Source of the DNA: QVMM01 sp047030855
Lineage (GTDB): Bacteria > Bacteroidota > Bacteroidia > Bacteroidales > Dysgonomonadaceae
Length of the DNA stretch: 64,000 nucleotides
Assembly (NCBI GenBank): GCA_047030855.1
Contig: JBKYIJ010000008.1
Span: forward strand, 1,674,001-1,738,000
Direction of reading: 5' to 3'
A model generated the notes under the pieces. It was not told where the DNA came from and did not search any database. It worked only from the letters and a program-made list of their open reading frames with translations. Each line of letters opens with the position of its first letter. Within the stretch, counting starts at the first letter, position 1. Of this stretch, positions 1 to 9,120 are shown piece after piece. The position numbers were made by a program, and so were the translations under genes.

Positions 1-247
1 GGCAAATGCTGCTACCAAACTGCTTAAAATCATAGATAATCTGAACAATATTTTCGCCATAGAATTAATGAATGCCGCTCAGGCTATCGAGTTCCGCCGT
101 CCTGCGAAAACTTCTCCTGTTTTGGAAAATATTTTGGCAGAATATCGAAAAGACGTTTTTTTTGTTAAGGATGATATTGTTATGTATCAAGAAATCGGAA
201 AAACAGTTACTTTCCTGAAAAATATGAAATTAGACTTTTTAGAATAA
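1..247 (+). CDS. hutH: histidine ammonia-lyase, C-terminal fragment
   Basis: This is the last 81 codons of a gene that begins outside the window; the frame starts at base 2 and stops with TAA at 245-247. Histidine ammonia-lyase removes ammonia from histidine to give urocanate, the first step of histidine degradation. The visible part has the helical C-terminal pattern of the family, with NAATKL near the start, IELMNAAQAIEFRRP in the middle and DIVMYQEIGKT near the end. The MIO cofactor loop and catalytic residues lie upstream of the window. The next gene starts 30 bases downstream on the same strand with no obvious terminator between them. The call rests on recognising this C-terminal pattern; another aromatic amino-acid ammonia-lyase is possible but less likely. 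Confidence 0.82.
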   Translation, partial: ANAATKLLKIIDNLNNIFAIELMNAAQAIEFRRPAKTSPVLENILAEYRKDVFFVKDDIVMYQEIGKTVTFLKNMKLDFLE

Positions 248-277
248 AATATGTTCATAAACTAATAAATCTCATAC

Positions 278-1615
278 ATGAAAAATTTAATTGTATTGAT
301 ATTAATGGCGAGTATCTTTTTTTCTTGCGGGAAAACTGCCCAAAAAGAAGAAAAGGTTGTGTATTCGCAGAAAATGGTTGAATCCAAAGCTTTGAAAACT
401 TTTTTAAGCAATAAAAAAGAACAGCAGCTTGCAACGGCTCATTGGGATTATGTTCCCGGGCTGGTGGCTTACAGCGTATTGAAAGCATGGAAACAGTATC
501 CTGAAAAAACAGCTTACTACGATGTTGTGAAACAATATGCGGATCATTGCCTGCAAGGAGGTGATACCATAGCGGTTGGCAAAAGTAATGTGGATGATCT
601 GGCAGCCGGAAAAATATTTTTCACGTTATATCAGGAGGAAATGAAGAAAGGCAATACAGCGGACGCTATGCGTTATAAGAACTGTGTAACTTTTCTTAGA
701 AATAAACTGAAATATAACCACGAACGAATAAGCGATAAATTGCCCGGTACAGGAGGTTTTTTCCATAAAGCGCAATATCCCAATCAGATGTGGCTCGACG
801 GATTGTATATGGGTACAGCCCTCTATGCTGAGTGGCAGAATAATTACGGCTCAGAATTGGGGGAAGAAGATAACACAGCTTCTTGGAATGATGTAGCTAA
901 TCAGTTTAAAATTATTCATCAATATACTTACGATTCTGACAGACAATTGAACTATCATGCTTGGTCTGCTGATCCGACGAATGAAAATTCTTTTTGGGCA
1001 AAAAAAGAAGCACCATATAAAGGATGTTCTCCCGAGTTTTGGGGTAGGGGAATGGGTTGGTATTTTGCCGCTTTGGTTGATGTTGCGGAACTGATGCCTA
1101 AAGATCATCCCGATTATTCTGCGATCGTAAAGATTACTGATCAGGTTGCATCGGGGCTTGCAAAATATCAGGACAAGGAGAGTGGTTGCTGGCATCAGCT
1201 TTTGCAATATGATGCAGCTGTGAAAGCGGATAATGTAGGTGATTCCATAGACAATAACGTATATAATAAATGCGATAAGGCGAATTATCTGGAGGCTTCC
1301 GCGTCATCTATGTTCACCTATGCTTATTATAAGGGTATTCGTTTGGGAATATTGGACAAGAAGAAATATGAAACTGTTGCAGATAAAGCATATAACGGAT
1401 TGCTGAAAACCTTTATCAATAATGAAGAAAACGGTGATATCGGAATCATCCAGTCTTGTGCATCGGCAGGTTTAGGTCCTGCAAAAGACAAGTCAAGAAC
1501 AGGAACCGTGAACTACTACTTATGCGGAAAGGATGTGACTGTCACACAGAACGAAGGGAAAGCAATAGGTCCTTTCATTATGGCAAGTTTAGAATACGAG
1601 TTAGCTCATCAGTAA
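278..1615 (+). CDS. GH105/GH88-type unsaturated glycuronyl (rhamnogalacturonyl) hydrolase lipoprotein
   Basis: A 445-residue secreted enzyme of the GH88/GH105 (alpha/alpha)6-barrel group, which removes unsaturated uronic acid from the ends of oligosaccharides made by pectin or glycosaminoglycan lyases. A short hydrophobic leader ends in a lipobox with Cys17 (IFFSC), so the protein is probably lipid-anchored on the cell surface or in the periplasm. Family landmarks are VDDLAAGK at about residues 105-112, MWLDGLYMG near 171 (a candidate catalytic Asp in each), FWGRGMGWY near 255 and NYLEASASSMF near the end. No lyase, susCD pair or other polysaccharide-utilisation gene is seen beside it, so its substrate cannot be read from context. 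It may be cotranscribed with the upstream hutH gene because only 30 bases separate them. Confidence 0.85.
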   Translation: MKNLIVLILMASIFFSCGKTAQKEEKVVYSQKMVESKALKTFLSNKKEQQLATAHWDYVPGLVAYSVLKAWKQYPEKTAYYDVVKQYADHCLQGGDTIAVGKSNVDDLAAGKIFFTLYQEEMKKGNTADAMRYKNCVTFLRNKLKYNHERISDKLPGTGGFFHKAQYPNQMWLDGLYMGTALYAEWQNNYGSELGEEDNTASWNDVANQFKIIHQYTYDSDRQLNYHAWSADPTNENSFWAKKEAPYKGCSPEFWGRGMGWYFAALVDVAELMPKDHPDYSAIVKITDQVASGLAKYQDKESGCWHQLLQYDAAVKADNVGDSIDNNVYNKCDKANYLEASASSMFTYAYYKGIRLGILDKKKYETVADKAYNGLLKTFINNEENGDIGIIQSCASAGLGPAKDKSRTGTVNYYLCGKDVTVTQNEGKAIGPFIMASLEYELAHQ

Positions 1616-1623
1616 TATAAAAA

Positions 1624-1658
1624 AAAATCCCGATAATTATTTATCGGGATTTTTTTTA
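1624..1658. terminator. bidirectional hairpin terminator between GH105 gene and rpiB
   Basis: An 11-bp perfect stem (AATCCCGATAA at 1626-1636 with TTATCGGGATT at 1641-1651) is flanked by A-runs on the left and T-runs on the right. It sits between two convergent genes and can stop transcription from either side. Confidence 0.85.
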
Positions 1659-1674
1659 TTCTCTTAATATTTTG

Positions 1675-2139
1675 TTATACACAATCTATCTTCTCGATTC
1701 GCCTTTCGTGCCGTCCGCCTTCAAACGGTGTATTCAGAAATGCGATAAGAATATGGTATGCTTCGTCTTCCGAAATGTAACGCCCCGGAAGTGCGAGTAC
1801 GTTGGCATTGTTGTGTGCCCTTGCCAAACGCGCGATTTCGGGCGTCCAGCAAAGTGCAGAACGTATTCCAGCATGCTTGTTGAGAGTCATGTTTATTCCG
1901 TTTCCTGTTCCGCAGATAGCAATTCCCGGATAACATTCGCCTTTTTCAACAGCTATGGCTAACGGATGGGCATAATCGGGGTAATCGACACTCTCGGTCG
2001 AGTTTGTTCCGAAATCCTTATATACAATTCCTTTTTCTTTGAAAATGGAAATCAAGTATGTCTTCAATTCAAAACCTGCATGATCGCTTGCAATGCCTAT
2101 CGGTTTTTCCGTTTGTGAAAATAAAGAGCTATTTTCCAT
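1675..2139 (-). CDS. rpiB: ribose-5-phosphate isomerase B
   Basis: A 154-residue protein of the RpiB/LacAB family, interconverting ribose 5-phosphate and ribulose 5-phosphate in the cytoplasm. It has the family start IGIASDHAGFELK, the segment DYPDYAHPLA, the active-site loop AICGTGNGINMTLNK (the Cys is the expected catalytic base) and the late arginine-rich segment GGRHERRI. The length is normal. It lies 12 bases after the transketolase gene, so the two pentose-phosphate enzymes are almost certainly cotranscribed. The ATG at 2139 is followed by a short Ser-rich N-terminal extension; a later start is possible, but no internal Met competes. Confidence 0.93.
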   Translation of the reverse strand: MENSSLFSQTEKPIGIASDHAGFELKTYLISIFKEKGIVYKDFGTNSTESVDYPDYAHPLAIAVEKGECYPGIAICGTGNGINMTLNKHAGIRSALCWTPEIARLARAHNNANVLALPGRYISEDEAYHILIAFLNTPFEGGRHERRIEKIDCV

Positions 2140-2151
2140 AATTTATGATGT

Positions 2152-4184
2152 TTATTTTTTCAAATAATCTTTTACTTGTTTATATACGTTTTGAGCCGTA
2201 AAGCCGAGTTTCTCGTCAAGAATTTTATAGGGTGCGGAAAATCCGAAAGTTTCCAATCCCCATATTTTACCTTCATCGCCTACCAAGCCTAACAGATTTA
2301 CGGGAAGCCCTGCCGTCAGTCCGAATATTTTTTTGCCTTTGGGCAATACGGAGTTTTGATATTCATTGGATTGTTTGCGGAAAAGCCCTTCCGAAGCTAC
2401 TGAAATGATTCTGGTTTTTATTCCTTCTTCACTTAATAACTTTGCACCGTCAACCAATGTGGAAACCTCCGATCCCGAAGCCAGCAGTATTACGTCATAA
2501 TTCGGATCGTCTTGGACAATGTATGCTCCTTTTGTTATCTGAAGAGCGTCCTGATAACGATTCCCTTTGGATGGCAAATCGTTTATATTTTGTCTGGAGA
2601 AAATCAAAGCAGTCGGAGTTTTTGTATTTTCCATCGCCATTTTCCAAGAAACCGTTGTTTCATATACATCCGCAGGACGAAGCACCAGCATTGAGTTTTC
2701 GCCGTGATGATTTTTCAATTTTTCCATCAATCTGATTTGAGCTTCTTGTTCCACAGGTTCATGTGTCGGACCGTCTTCCCCTACGCGGAAAGCATCGTGA
2801 GTCCAGATAAACTTGACAGGAAGTTCCATCAGTGCTGCCATACGCACGGCAGGTTTCATATAATCGGAGAATACGAAGAATGTTGCACAGGCGGCAATCA
2901 CGCCACCGTGGAGTGCAATACCGTTGCTTACGCATCCCATAGTAAGTTCGGACACGCCTATCTGCAGAAATGCACCCGAGAAATCACCCTTTTTTGAAAA
3001 TGGTCGTATTTTTCAGGAATCCGTCCGTTTTATCAGAATTTGATAAATCGGCAGATGATACGATCATGTTTTCTACATTTTTTTGCAAGTTCTCCTAAAA
3101 CAGTCGCTGACGCTGCTCTTGTCGCTGCGTTCGGTTTTTGTTCTATTCCTGCCCAGTTTATATTCGGCACTTCATTCGAAAACCATTTCTGCATCTTTTT
3201 TGCAAGTTCGGGATTTTCTTTCGCCCATTTTTCTTTTTCAACTTTTCTTTCGGCTACTATTTTTTTAAGTTCGCTGCTTCGTTTAGCAAACAATTCTTTC
3301 GCTTCGGGGAATATGGTAAACGGATTTTTGGGATCACCGCCTAAATTCTCTATTGTTTTTTCAAAACTTGCGCCGCTTTCGGTCAACGTCATCCCGTGAG
3401 TTGCCGTTTGATTCTCGAAACTCGATCCGTCAGCTTTTACAATTCCTTTACCCATTGTTGTATGTCCAAGTATGAAAGTCGGTTTTTCTTTTTCAAGTTT
3501 TGCTTCGGTAAGAGCCGCACGTATTTCGGTAATATCGTTTCCGTTGATGGCAATAACTCGCCATCCCCAAGCCTGATATTTGGCTGCAACATCTTCGTCC
3601 GTTACATCTTTTGTTTTGGACGACAACTGAATACCGTTCGAATCGTAGAACATTACGAGATTATCGAGTCCCAAATGTCCGGCAAGGCGTCCTGCTCCCT
3701 GAGAAATCTCTTCCTGTATTCCACCGTCCGAAATGTAGGCATATATCGTTTGGTTCATCTGCTCGCCCAATCTGGCTTTCAGAAATTTAGCGGCAATTGC
3801 TGCTCCTACTGCATAAGTGTGTCCCTGTCCAAGCGGACCCGATGTGTTTTCTATTCCGCGTTTCACGTCCAGTTCGGGATGTCCGGGAGTACAACTGCCC
3901 CATTGACGAAATTGCTGAAGATCGTCAAGCGTATATTTGCCGGCTAAAGTCAGCACAGAGTAAAGCATCGGGGACATATGTCCCGGATCGAGGAAAAACC
4001 TGTCGCGGCTTTCCCAAAATGGATTTTCGGGATCATAAACAAGGAATTCGGAGTATAATACGCTGACGAAATCGGCTCCGCCCATTGCTCCGCCGGGATG
4101 TCCCGAATTTGCTTTCTCAACCATCGAAGCTGCCAAGATTCGGATATTATCGGCTGTTTTCTTTAGAACTTTTGTATCTGTCAT
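2152..4184 (-). CDS. tkt: transketolase (frameshifted twice)
   Basis: Transketolase moves two-carbon units between sugar phosphates using thiamine diphosphate. The reading frame is broken into an N-terminal piece (4184 down to 3033) and a C-terminal piece (2955 down to 2152). The 78 bases between them are coding in the third frame and give the expected sequence SSADLSNSDKT through FKKGDFSGAF. The frame is restored by removing one base from the A7 run near 3077-3083 and one from the A6/G3 run near 2988-2996, giving about 676 residues, the normal length. The ThDP-binding GDG-like region and the HDA...GEDGPTHEP segment are present. A genuine two-subunit transketolase is unlikely because the junction is conserved coding sequence. 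The gene is probably intact in the organism. Confidence 0.9.
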
Positions 4185-4202
4185 GTTTTATGTCTTTTCT
4201 TA

Positions 4203-4210
4203 CAAATATA
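4203..4210 (-). promoter_or_regulatory. predicted -7 promoter element for tkt-rpiB
   Basis: On the minus strand TATATTTG matches the Bacteroidetes -7 consensus TAnnTTTG. An ATTG lies about 20 bases upstream in place of the -33 TTTG. It lies 18 bases before the tkt start and downstream of the galK terminator, so tkt-rpiB can be its own transcription unit. Confidence 0.55.
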
Positions 4211-4249
4211 AGTATTTAATTAACATTCAGCAATTAGTTTTGTTTACAT

Positions 4250-4284
4250 AAAAAATGCTGTTATCCGATATAACAGCATTTTTT
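4250..4284 (-). terminator. terminator of galK
   Basis: A 15-bp perfect stem (4250-4264 paired with 4270-4284, core ATGCTGTTAT/ATAACAGCAT) with a 5-base loop begins 12 bases after the galK stop codon. It has T-runs on either strand and ends the upstream part of the galactose run. Confidence 0.85.
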
Positions 4285-4296
4285 ATTAAGGTGGAA

Positions 4297-5442
4297 TTAT
4301 TTTAATTTCCTTGCGCCGTCTTTGATAACGACATCATATACCTTGGGTTTGATCCGGAATTTCTGTTCAAAACTTTCGGTGGCTCTTTTTATAAAATCAT
4401 CGTGTAACTCGTCTTTTACCAGATTAATTGTGCATCCGCCAAAACCGCCGCCCATCATTCGGGAACCTGTAACGCCGCATTCTCGTGCAATATTATTCAG
4501 ATAATCAAGTTCCTCACAACTTACTTCGTACTTTCTGCTCAAGCCTATATGGGTTTCGTACATTTTTTTTCCGACAGTTTCATAGTCTCCCTTTTTCAAG
4601 GCTTTACAGGCATCCAATAAGCGTTCGATTTCTTCTATAATAAATTCAGCCCTGATATAATCTTCCGCACTTACTTCATTCGCAACATATTTCAACATAT
4701 CCATATCCGCATCACGCAGAAATTTTACTTCGGGATAATACTTTCGGATATACGAAACTGCATTTTCGCAAGATTCCCTCCGTTTATTATAAGCAGAGGA
4801 AGCAAGTTCGTGCGTTACGCAAGTATTGAGCAAAACCAGACGATACCCTTTCGGATCGAATGGTATATATTCGTATTCAAGCGAGCGGCAATCGAGTCGG
4901 ATCAATGAACCTTCCTTTCCGAAGCAGGATGCAAACTGATCCATGATTCCGCATTTCACACCCACATAATTATGTTCGGTTGCTTGTCCTATCTTAGCAA
5001 GTTCCATTTTGTCGAAACCAAGATTGTAAATGTCATTTAAGGCAAACCCGAAACAACTCTCCAACGCTGCCGAGGAAGACATACCTGCACCCAACGGTAC
5101 ATCGCCAGCAAATACTGTATCAAAACCTTCTATACGAGCTCCCCGTTTCATCATTTCATGGCAAACACCGAATATATATTTTCCCCAACCTTTAATGGGA
5201 ATGTCATCCAGTCCGAATTCGTCCGTTTCAGCCAGATCCATTGCGTATGCCTTGATCCTGTCCTTGGTTCCGTTTGTTTTTATGACGCAATACATAGCTT
5301 TGTCAATGGCTCCCGGCAGGACAAAGCCTCCGTTATAATCCGTGTGTTCCCCTATGAGGTTTATACGCCCCGGAGCTGTATATAAAAAACCTTCTGTTCC
5401 GTACAGTGATTTGAATTTCTCTGAAAGTTGTTGTGTTTCCAT
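4297..5442 (-). CDS. galK: galactokinase
   Basis: A 381-residue GHMP-family kinase phosphorylating galactose at C1, the entry step of the Leloir pathway. Signature GRINLIGEHTDY is at residues 25-36, the ATP-loop PLGAGMSSSAALES is near 115-128, and the C-terminal GHMP motif GSRMMGGGFGGC is near 325. The length is as expected. It follows galM and a FucP-type sugar transporter on the same strand, which supports galactose uptake and phosphorylation as its job. No galT or galE is present nearby. A hairpin separates it from the transporter gene and a strong terminator follows it. Confidence 0.95.
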   Translation of the reverse strand: METQQLSEKFKSLYGTEGFLYTAPGRINLIGEHTDYNGGFVLPGAIDKAMYCVIKTNGTKDRIKAYAMDLAETDEFGLDDIPIKGWGKYIFGVCHEMMKRGARIEGFDTVFAGDVPLGAGMSSSAALESCFGFALNDIYNLGFDKMELAKIGQATEHNYVGVKCGIMDQFASCFGKEGSLIRLDCRSLEYEYIPFDPKGYRLVLLNTCVTHELASSAYNKRRESCENAVSYIRKYYPEVKFLRDADMDMLKYVANEVSAEDYIRAEFIIEEIERLLDACKALKKGDYETVGKKMYETHIGLSRKYEVSCEELDYLNNIARECGVTGSRMMGGGFGGCTINLVKDELHDDFIKRATESFEQKFRIKPKVYDVVIKDGARKLK

Positions 5443-5459
5443 GCTTTTTTTGTTTACAT

Positions 5460-5486
5460 AAAAGTCCTACTTTTCATAGGACTTTT
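5460..5486 (-). terminator. hairpin between sugar transporter gene and galK (possible attenuator)
   Basis: AAAAGTCCTA (5460-5469) pairs with TAGGACTTTT (5477-5486) around a 7-base loop. On the minus strand the stem ends in four T residues. It lies inside an apparent operon, so it may be a leaky terminator or an RNA-stability stem rather than a full stop. Confidence 0.5.
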
Positions 5487-5511
5487 ACGAAGGTTTGATA
5501 TTATTGATATT

Positions 5512-7016
5512 TTATTCTACCTGAATATCTTTATTTACGATTTTAGATCCTATTAATGTATAGTACAAAATGTAGGCTAATCCTATCACGATCACAATGA
5601 AGCTTGCCATATAACTTACCGAGTCAGCCACAGCACCCTGTATAAGAGGAAGTATTCCTCCACCGCAAACCATTACCATAAATATACCCGATGCGGCAGA
5701 TGTATATTTACCGAGCCCTTCGACTGCCAGATTGAATATTCCTCCCCACATAACGGAAGTACATAAACCACACAATACCAAGAAGGTGATACTGATCGGG
5801 ACTTGTGCCAATCCGAAAGAAATATCGGATTGGAAAACAGGCATGCTGACAGTCATGGTTGTCGGGCAAAGCATGGCTACAATGATAAATATAAGTCCGA
5901 TAATCGAGGCAAAAGTCAACATATTCTTACTTGAGAATCTGGCACCTAAAGCAGCACCGATGAATCGTCCTATGAGCATCAGAAACCAGTATGTCCCGAC
6001 AACCGAACCGGCAATAGTCGGATCAATTCCCAAACCGGGCTTCTTGGTTTTCTGAGCTTTTTCGTAATCTTCAGCCGAAATTATTTTTGCTTGTTCATCT
6101 TTGGCAATTTTTATTTTTTTCCTTGATGTCTGCCGAGTTTTCAGCCTTTGCTTTTTCCACATCTTCGGCTGCTTTTTTTCGCACTGGATTCGAGTTGGGC
6201 AAGATATGCAGGATCGTTTTGCTGTTTCAGATATTCATCTTTGTATGCAACGAGCTGTTCTGTTGTTTTGGTTGTCATAAACAGATTGGATATGTTAGGA
6301 ATACCAACTTCCACGCCTACGTAAATAAAAATTGCGACAATTCCCAATACAAAGTGGCGGAAAGATAACGGACTGTATTTTTCCTTCACTTTAGGAGTTT
6401 CTTTACTTACCGTATAGGGTTCAGGGATATTAACGAAGAACAACACAATGAACGCCAACGCAAAAATTCCCATTGCTAAAAACAACGCGGGGTTAGCATC
6501 TTTAATAGTCGGACGTAAAGAGTTTCCAATGAAATATCCGACAAGAACGGGTACGATTGTAGCACAAAGTGAATTAAAAGTTCCGCCTATTTGAATAAGT
6601 TGGTTTCCTTTTTTACCGCCGCCGCCAAGCGTGTTAAGCATCGGATTAACCACGGTATTGAGCATACACATTGAAAAACCAGATACAAATGCTCCTATCA
6701 GGTAAACGGCAAAACTTCCCGCTTGTCCTGACAGATACTGTATTCCGACTCCTACAAATCCTACGATAATAGCCAATAACGCTGTTTTTTTGTAACCTAT
6801 TTTACCTAACAGAAGCCCGGCAGGAAGTCCCATAAATGCGTATGCAATAAAATTGGCTGCATTCCCAAGCTGAGACATGAAATTTGATGCGGAGAACTGG
6901 CTTTTAACGATTAGAGCCATAGGGTTCTGCAGTCCCGTAACAAAAGATATCATTCCGAACAGGGCTATCATCATTATGATAGGGACTACATAGTTTTTTT
7001 TCTGAGTGGTATTCAT
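5512..7016 (-). CDS. MFS sugar (glucose/galactose/fucose-type) transporter, frameshifted twice
   Basis: A FucP/GluP-type major facilitator protein, probably a proton- or sodium-coupled hexose importer in the inner membrane. The N-terminal piece (7016-6141) holds about seven hydrophobic segments, including FVTGLQNPMALIVKSQF and LNTVVNPMLNTLGG. The C-terminal piece (6162-5512) holds the remaining segments from VVGTYWFLMLIGRFIGA. One base must be removed from the A7 runs at 6173-6179 and at 6114-6120 to join them, giving about 500 residues. The joined sequence contains an unusually long charged Lys/Glu/Ala loop of roughly 85 residues in the second half. It starts 14 bases after galM, and galK follows, so galactose or glucose is the likely substrate. 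Confidence 0.85.
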
Positions 7017-7030
7017 AATTAGTTTTTTAT

Positions 7031-8113
7031 TTATTTGTTTATATCGAATTTGAATATTGTTTTGCTTGTGAACTTTTCATTCGGACGAAGTATTGTTGTC
7101 GGAAAATCGGGATGATTAATACTGTCGGGAAAATGTTGTGCTTCGAAACAAACGGCGCTTCTTGCAGGATATTTTTTTCCGTTTTTCGCTATAAAATTTC
7201 CTGACATCCAATTGTTCGTATATAATTGTATGCCCGGTTCGGTTGTATATACCTTCAGTTCGATTCCTGTTTTTGGCGAACTGCATATAACAGCCGGATC
7301 GTCTTTTCTTTCTTTATCCAAAACGTAGGTATGATCATATCCGTTTGCAAATTCCAATTGCTGGAATTTGTCGTTTATCCTCGATCCTATTTCATAAGGA
7401 GTTGTAAAATCCATGGGAGTATTTTTCACAGGTTCGGCTTTTCCGTAAGGAATGGATGTTTCGTCACTGGGAAGGTATTTATCGGCAAATATCTGCAATA
7501 TATGATCCCCGATGTAAGGATCGCCTGCTCCCGACAGGTTAAAAAACGAATGATTGGTAAGATTTAATATTGTTGTTTTATCGGTTGTCGCCTCGAAATG
7601 AATTTCAAGAGCATTATTGTTTGTTAATTTATAAGTGACTTTAACAGAAAGATTTCCCGGATAACCTTCTTCCCCGTCTTTTGATAGGTAAGAAAGTTCC
7701 AACGTTTGCCGATCTTTCGGAACGGCATCCCACACTACGGCATTGAACCCTTTTATTCCGCCATGCAAACTGTTCGGGCCGTTGTTAACGGCTAATGTAT
7801 ATTCTTTTCCTTCCAAAGTGAATTTTCCGTTTGCAATGCGGTTTGCCGTTCTTCCGCAAATTGCGCCGAAATAAGCTTCTTCCGAGTGGGAATACTCTTC
7901 TGTCGAATTATGCCCCAAAACTACGTCTGTCAAATTATTGTTTCTGTCGTGAACAAGCAGTGATACGATTCTTGCACCGTAATTGGTTATAGCTACTTCA
8001 CATCCCGACTTGTTGGTAAGAACATATAGATCAATTGATTTCCCGTCTTTCTTTGTGTTGAATTTTTCAAAAAATAGTCCTGATTTTGTCTGTTCCGGTT
8101 TTTCAAGGCTCAT
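7031..8113 (-). CDS. galM: aldose 1-epimerase (galactose mutarotase)
   Basis: A 360-residue GalM-family enzyme interconverting alpha and beta anomers of galactose or glucose. Family landmarks are NYGARIVSLLV near residue 43, GRTANRIANGKF near 87, LTNHSFFNLSG near 185 (the catalytic His region) and GYDHTYVLD near 260. The C-terminal segment VCFEAQHFPDSINHPDFP supplies the catalytic Glu region. It is the first gene of the galactose run, with a good -7 element upstream and the transporter gene 14 bases downstream. No signal peptide is visible, so it is probably cytoplasmic. Confidence 0.93.
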   Translation of the reverse strand: MSLEKPEQTKSGLFFEKFNTKKDGKSIDLYVLTNKSGCEVAITNYGARIVSLLVHDRNNNLTDVVLGHNSTEEYSHSEEAYFGAICGRTANRIANGKFTLEGKEYTLAVNNGPNSLHGGIKGFNAVVWDAVPKDRQTLELSYLSKDGEEGYPGNLSVKVTYKLTNNNALEIHFEATTDKTTILNLTNHSFFNLSGAGDPYIGDHILQIFADKYLPSDETSIPYGKAEPVKNTPMDFTTPYEIGSRINDKFQQLEFANGYDHTYVLDKERKDDPAVICSSPKTGIELKVYTTEPGIQLYTNNWMSGNFIAKNGKKYPARSAVCFEAQHFPDSINHPDFPTTILRPNEKFTSKTIFKFDINK

Positions 8114-8154
8114 TTTTTATTCTGGCATTTAGTTCTTGAATCAAGTTTTCAATT

Positions 8155-8162
8155 CAAATATA
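8155..8162 (-). promoter_or_regulatory. predicted -7 promoter element for the galM operon
   Basis: TATATTTG on the minus strand is a full match to TAnnTTTG and lies about 42 bases before the galM start. No clear -33 TTTG is seen at the expected spacing. Confidence 0.5.
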
Positions 8163-8279
8163 AACATTCAATCTTAAAAATACATATTTAAAGATAGTTT
8201 TTAAATATTTAATTCCGGGGATTGTTCTCTTATCGTATAATATATGCTACTTTCGTATTTTATAAGACTTTCTGTTAAA

Positions 8280-9107
8280 ATGAAGAAATATCTATTTATA
8301 TCTTTGATCCTTAGTGTGCTTGTTAATGTAAATATTAACGCCCAGACGTATGAGGAATTGGTAAACCGTTCGGCTGATTATATAGAATCTAAAGACTATC
8401 TTGCTGCTGAACAGGTATTGAAACTCGCTCTGAGAAAAGAACCTGCAAATCCTAACAATACATTGTTATTATCCAATCTGGGAACTGTACAACGGGAGTT
8501 GAAAAAATACGACGAAGCGCTTGTTTCATACAATGCGGCATTGATTAAATATCCTGATCTGAACTCATTGCTTCACAACAGAGCGGCGCTCTATTGCGAT
8601 ATGGACAGTCTGGACAGTGCCCTGAACGATTATGATGCGATACTGCTTTCCAATCCCGATGACATTGAGGCTCTTTACAGGAGAGGTTATATTTATCTGG
8701 ACAGAAAAGAATTGGAACTTGCACAGACTGATTTTGAGCATATTAAGCATATAGATCCCGATAATCTTTCCGCTTCAATGGGGTTGGCGTTCCTTCTGAA
8801 AAGAAAAAACGAATGGGAAAAGGCAGAAGAATTATACAGTGATTTGCTTTATAACAACAGAAATAATGCGGAACTTTATCTTAACCGTGCCGAATGTTAT
8901 ATCGAGATGAAGAAACTCGCCCGCGCTCAGTCCGATCTGGATAAAGCTTCTTCATTGGGTTTAGATACGCCTTTGCTGTATATACTTAAAGGACAACTCA
9001 GGCTAAGGCAATATGACAAATTCTCGGCAAGGCAAAACTTTCTGAAAGCAAAAGAACTGGGCGCTGATAAAGTTTTAGTCGATGAATTGCTGTTGCATTG
9101 CAAATAA
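8280..9107 (+). CDS. secreted tetratricopeptide-repeat protein
   Basis: A 275-residue protein with a Sec signal peptide (MKKYLFISLILSVLV..., likely cut after NINA) followed by about six TPR units. Repeat-type signatures include YDEALVSYNAALIKYP, LDSALNDYDAILLSNPD, ALYRRGYIYLDRKE and WEKAEELYSDLLYN. TPR proteins act as scaffolds for protein contacts, and no enzymatic domain is seen. I chose the ATG at 8280 rather than the in-frame ATG at 8244, because only the later start begins with a typical signal peptide and the earlier one would overlap the likely promoter. It stands alone between divergent galM and a convergent amidase gene, so no partner can be named. Confidence 0.85.
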   Translation: MKKYLFISLILSVLVNVNINAQTYEELVNRSADYIESKDYLAAEQVLKLALRKEPANPNNTLLLSNLGTVQRELKKYDEALVSYNAALIKYPDLNSLLHNRAALYCDMDSLDSALNDYDAILLSNPDDIEALYRRGYIYLDRKELELAQTDFEHIKHIDPDNLSASMGLAFLLKRKNEWEKAEELYSDLLYNNRNNAELYLNRAECYIEMKKLARAQSDLDKASSLGLDTPLLYILKGQLRLRQYDKFSARQNFLKAKELGADKVLVDELLLHCK

Positions 9108-9120
9108 AGCTTATTCTTCA

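Noticed and set aside
2152..4184. Natural two-subunit (split) transketolase
   Set aside because: The bases between the halves encode conserved transketolase sequence in the third frame, and two single-base indels explain the split.
8244..8279. Earlier start of the secreted TPR protein
   Set aside because: It adds 12 residues before a normal signal peptide and would overlap the likely promoter (TACTTTCG at 8248-8255).
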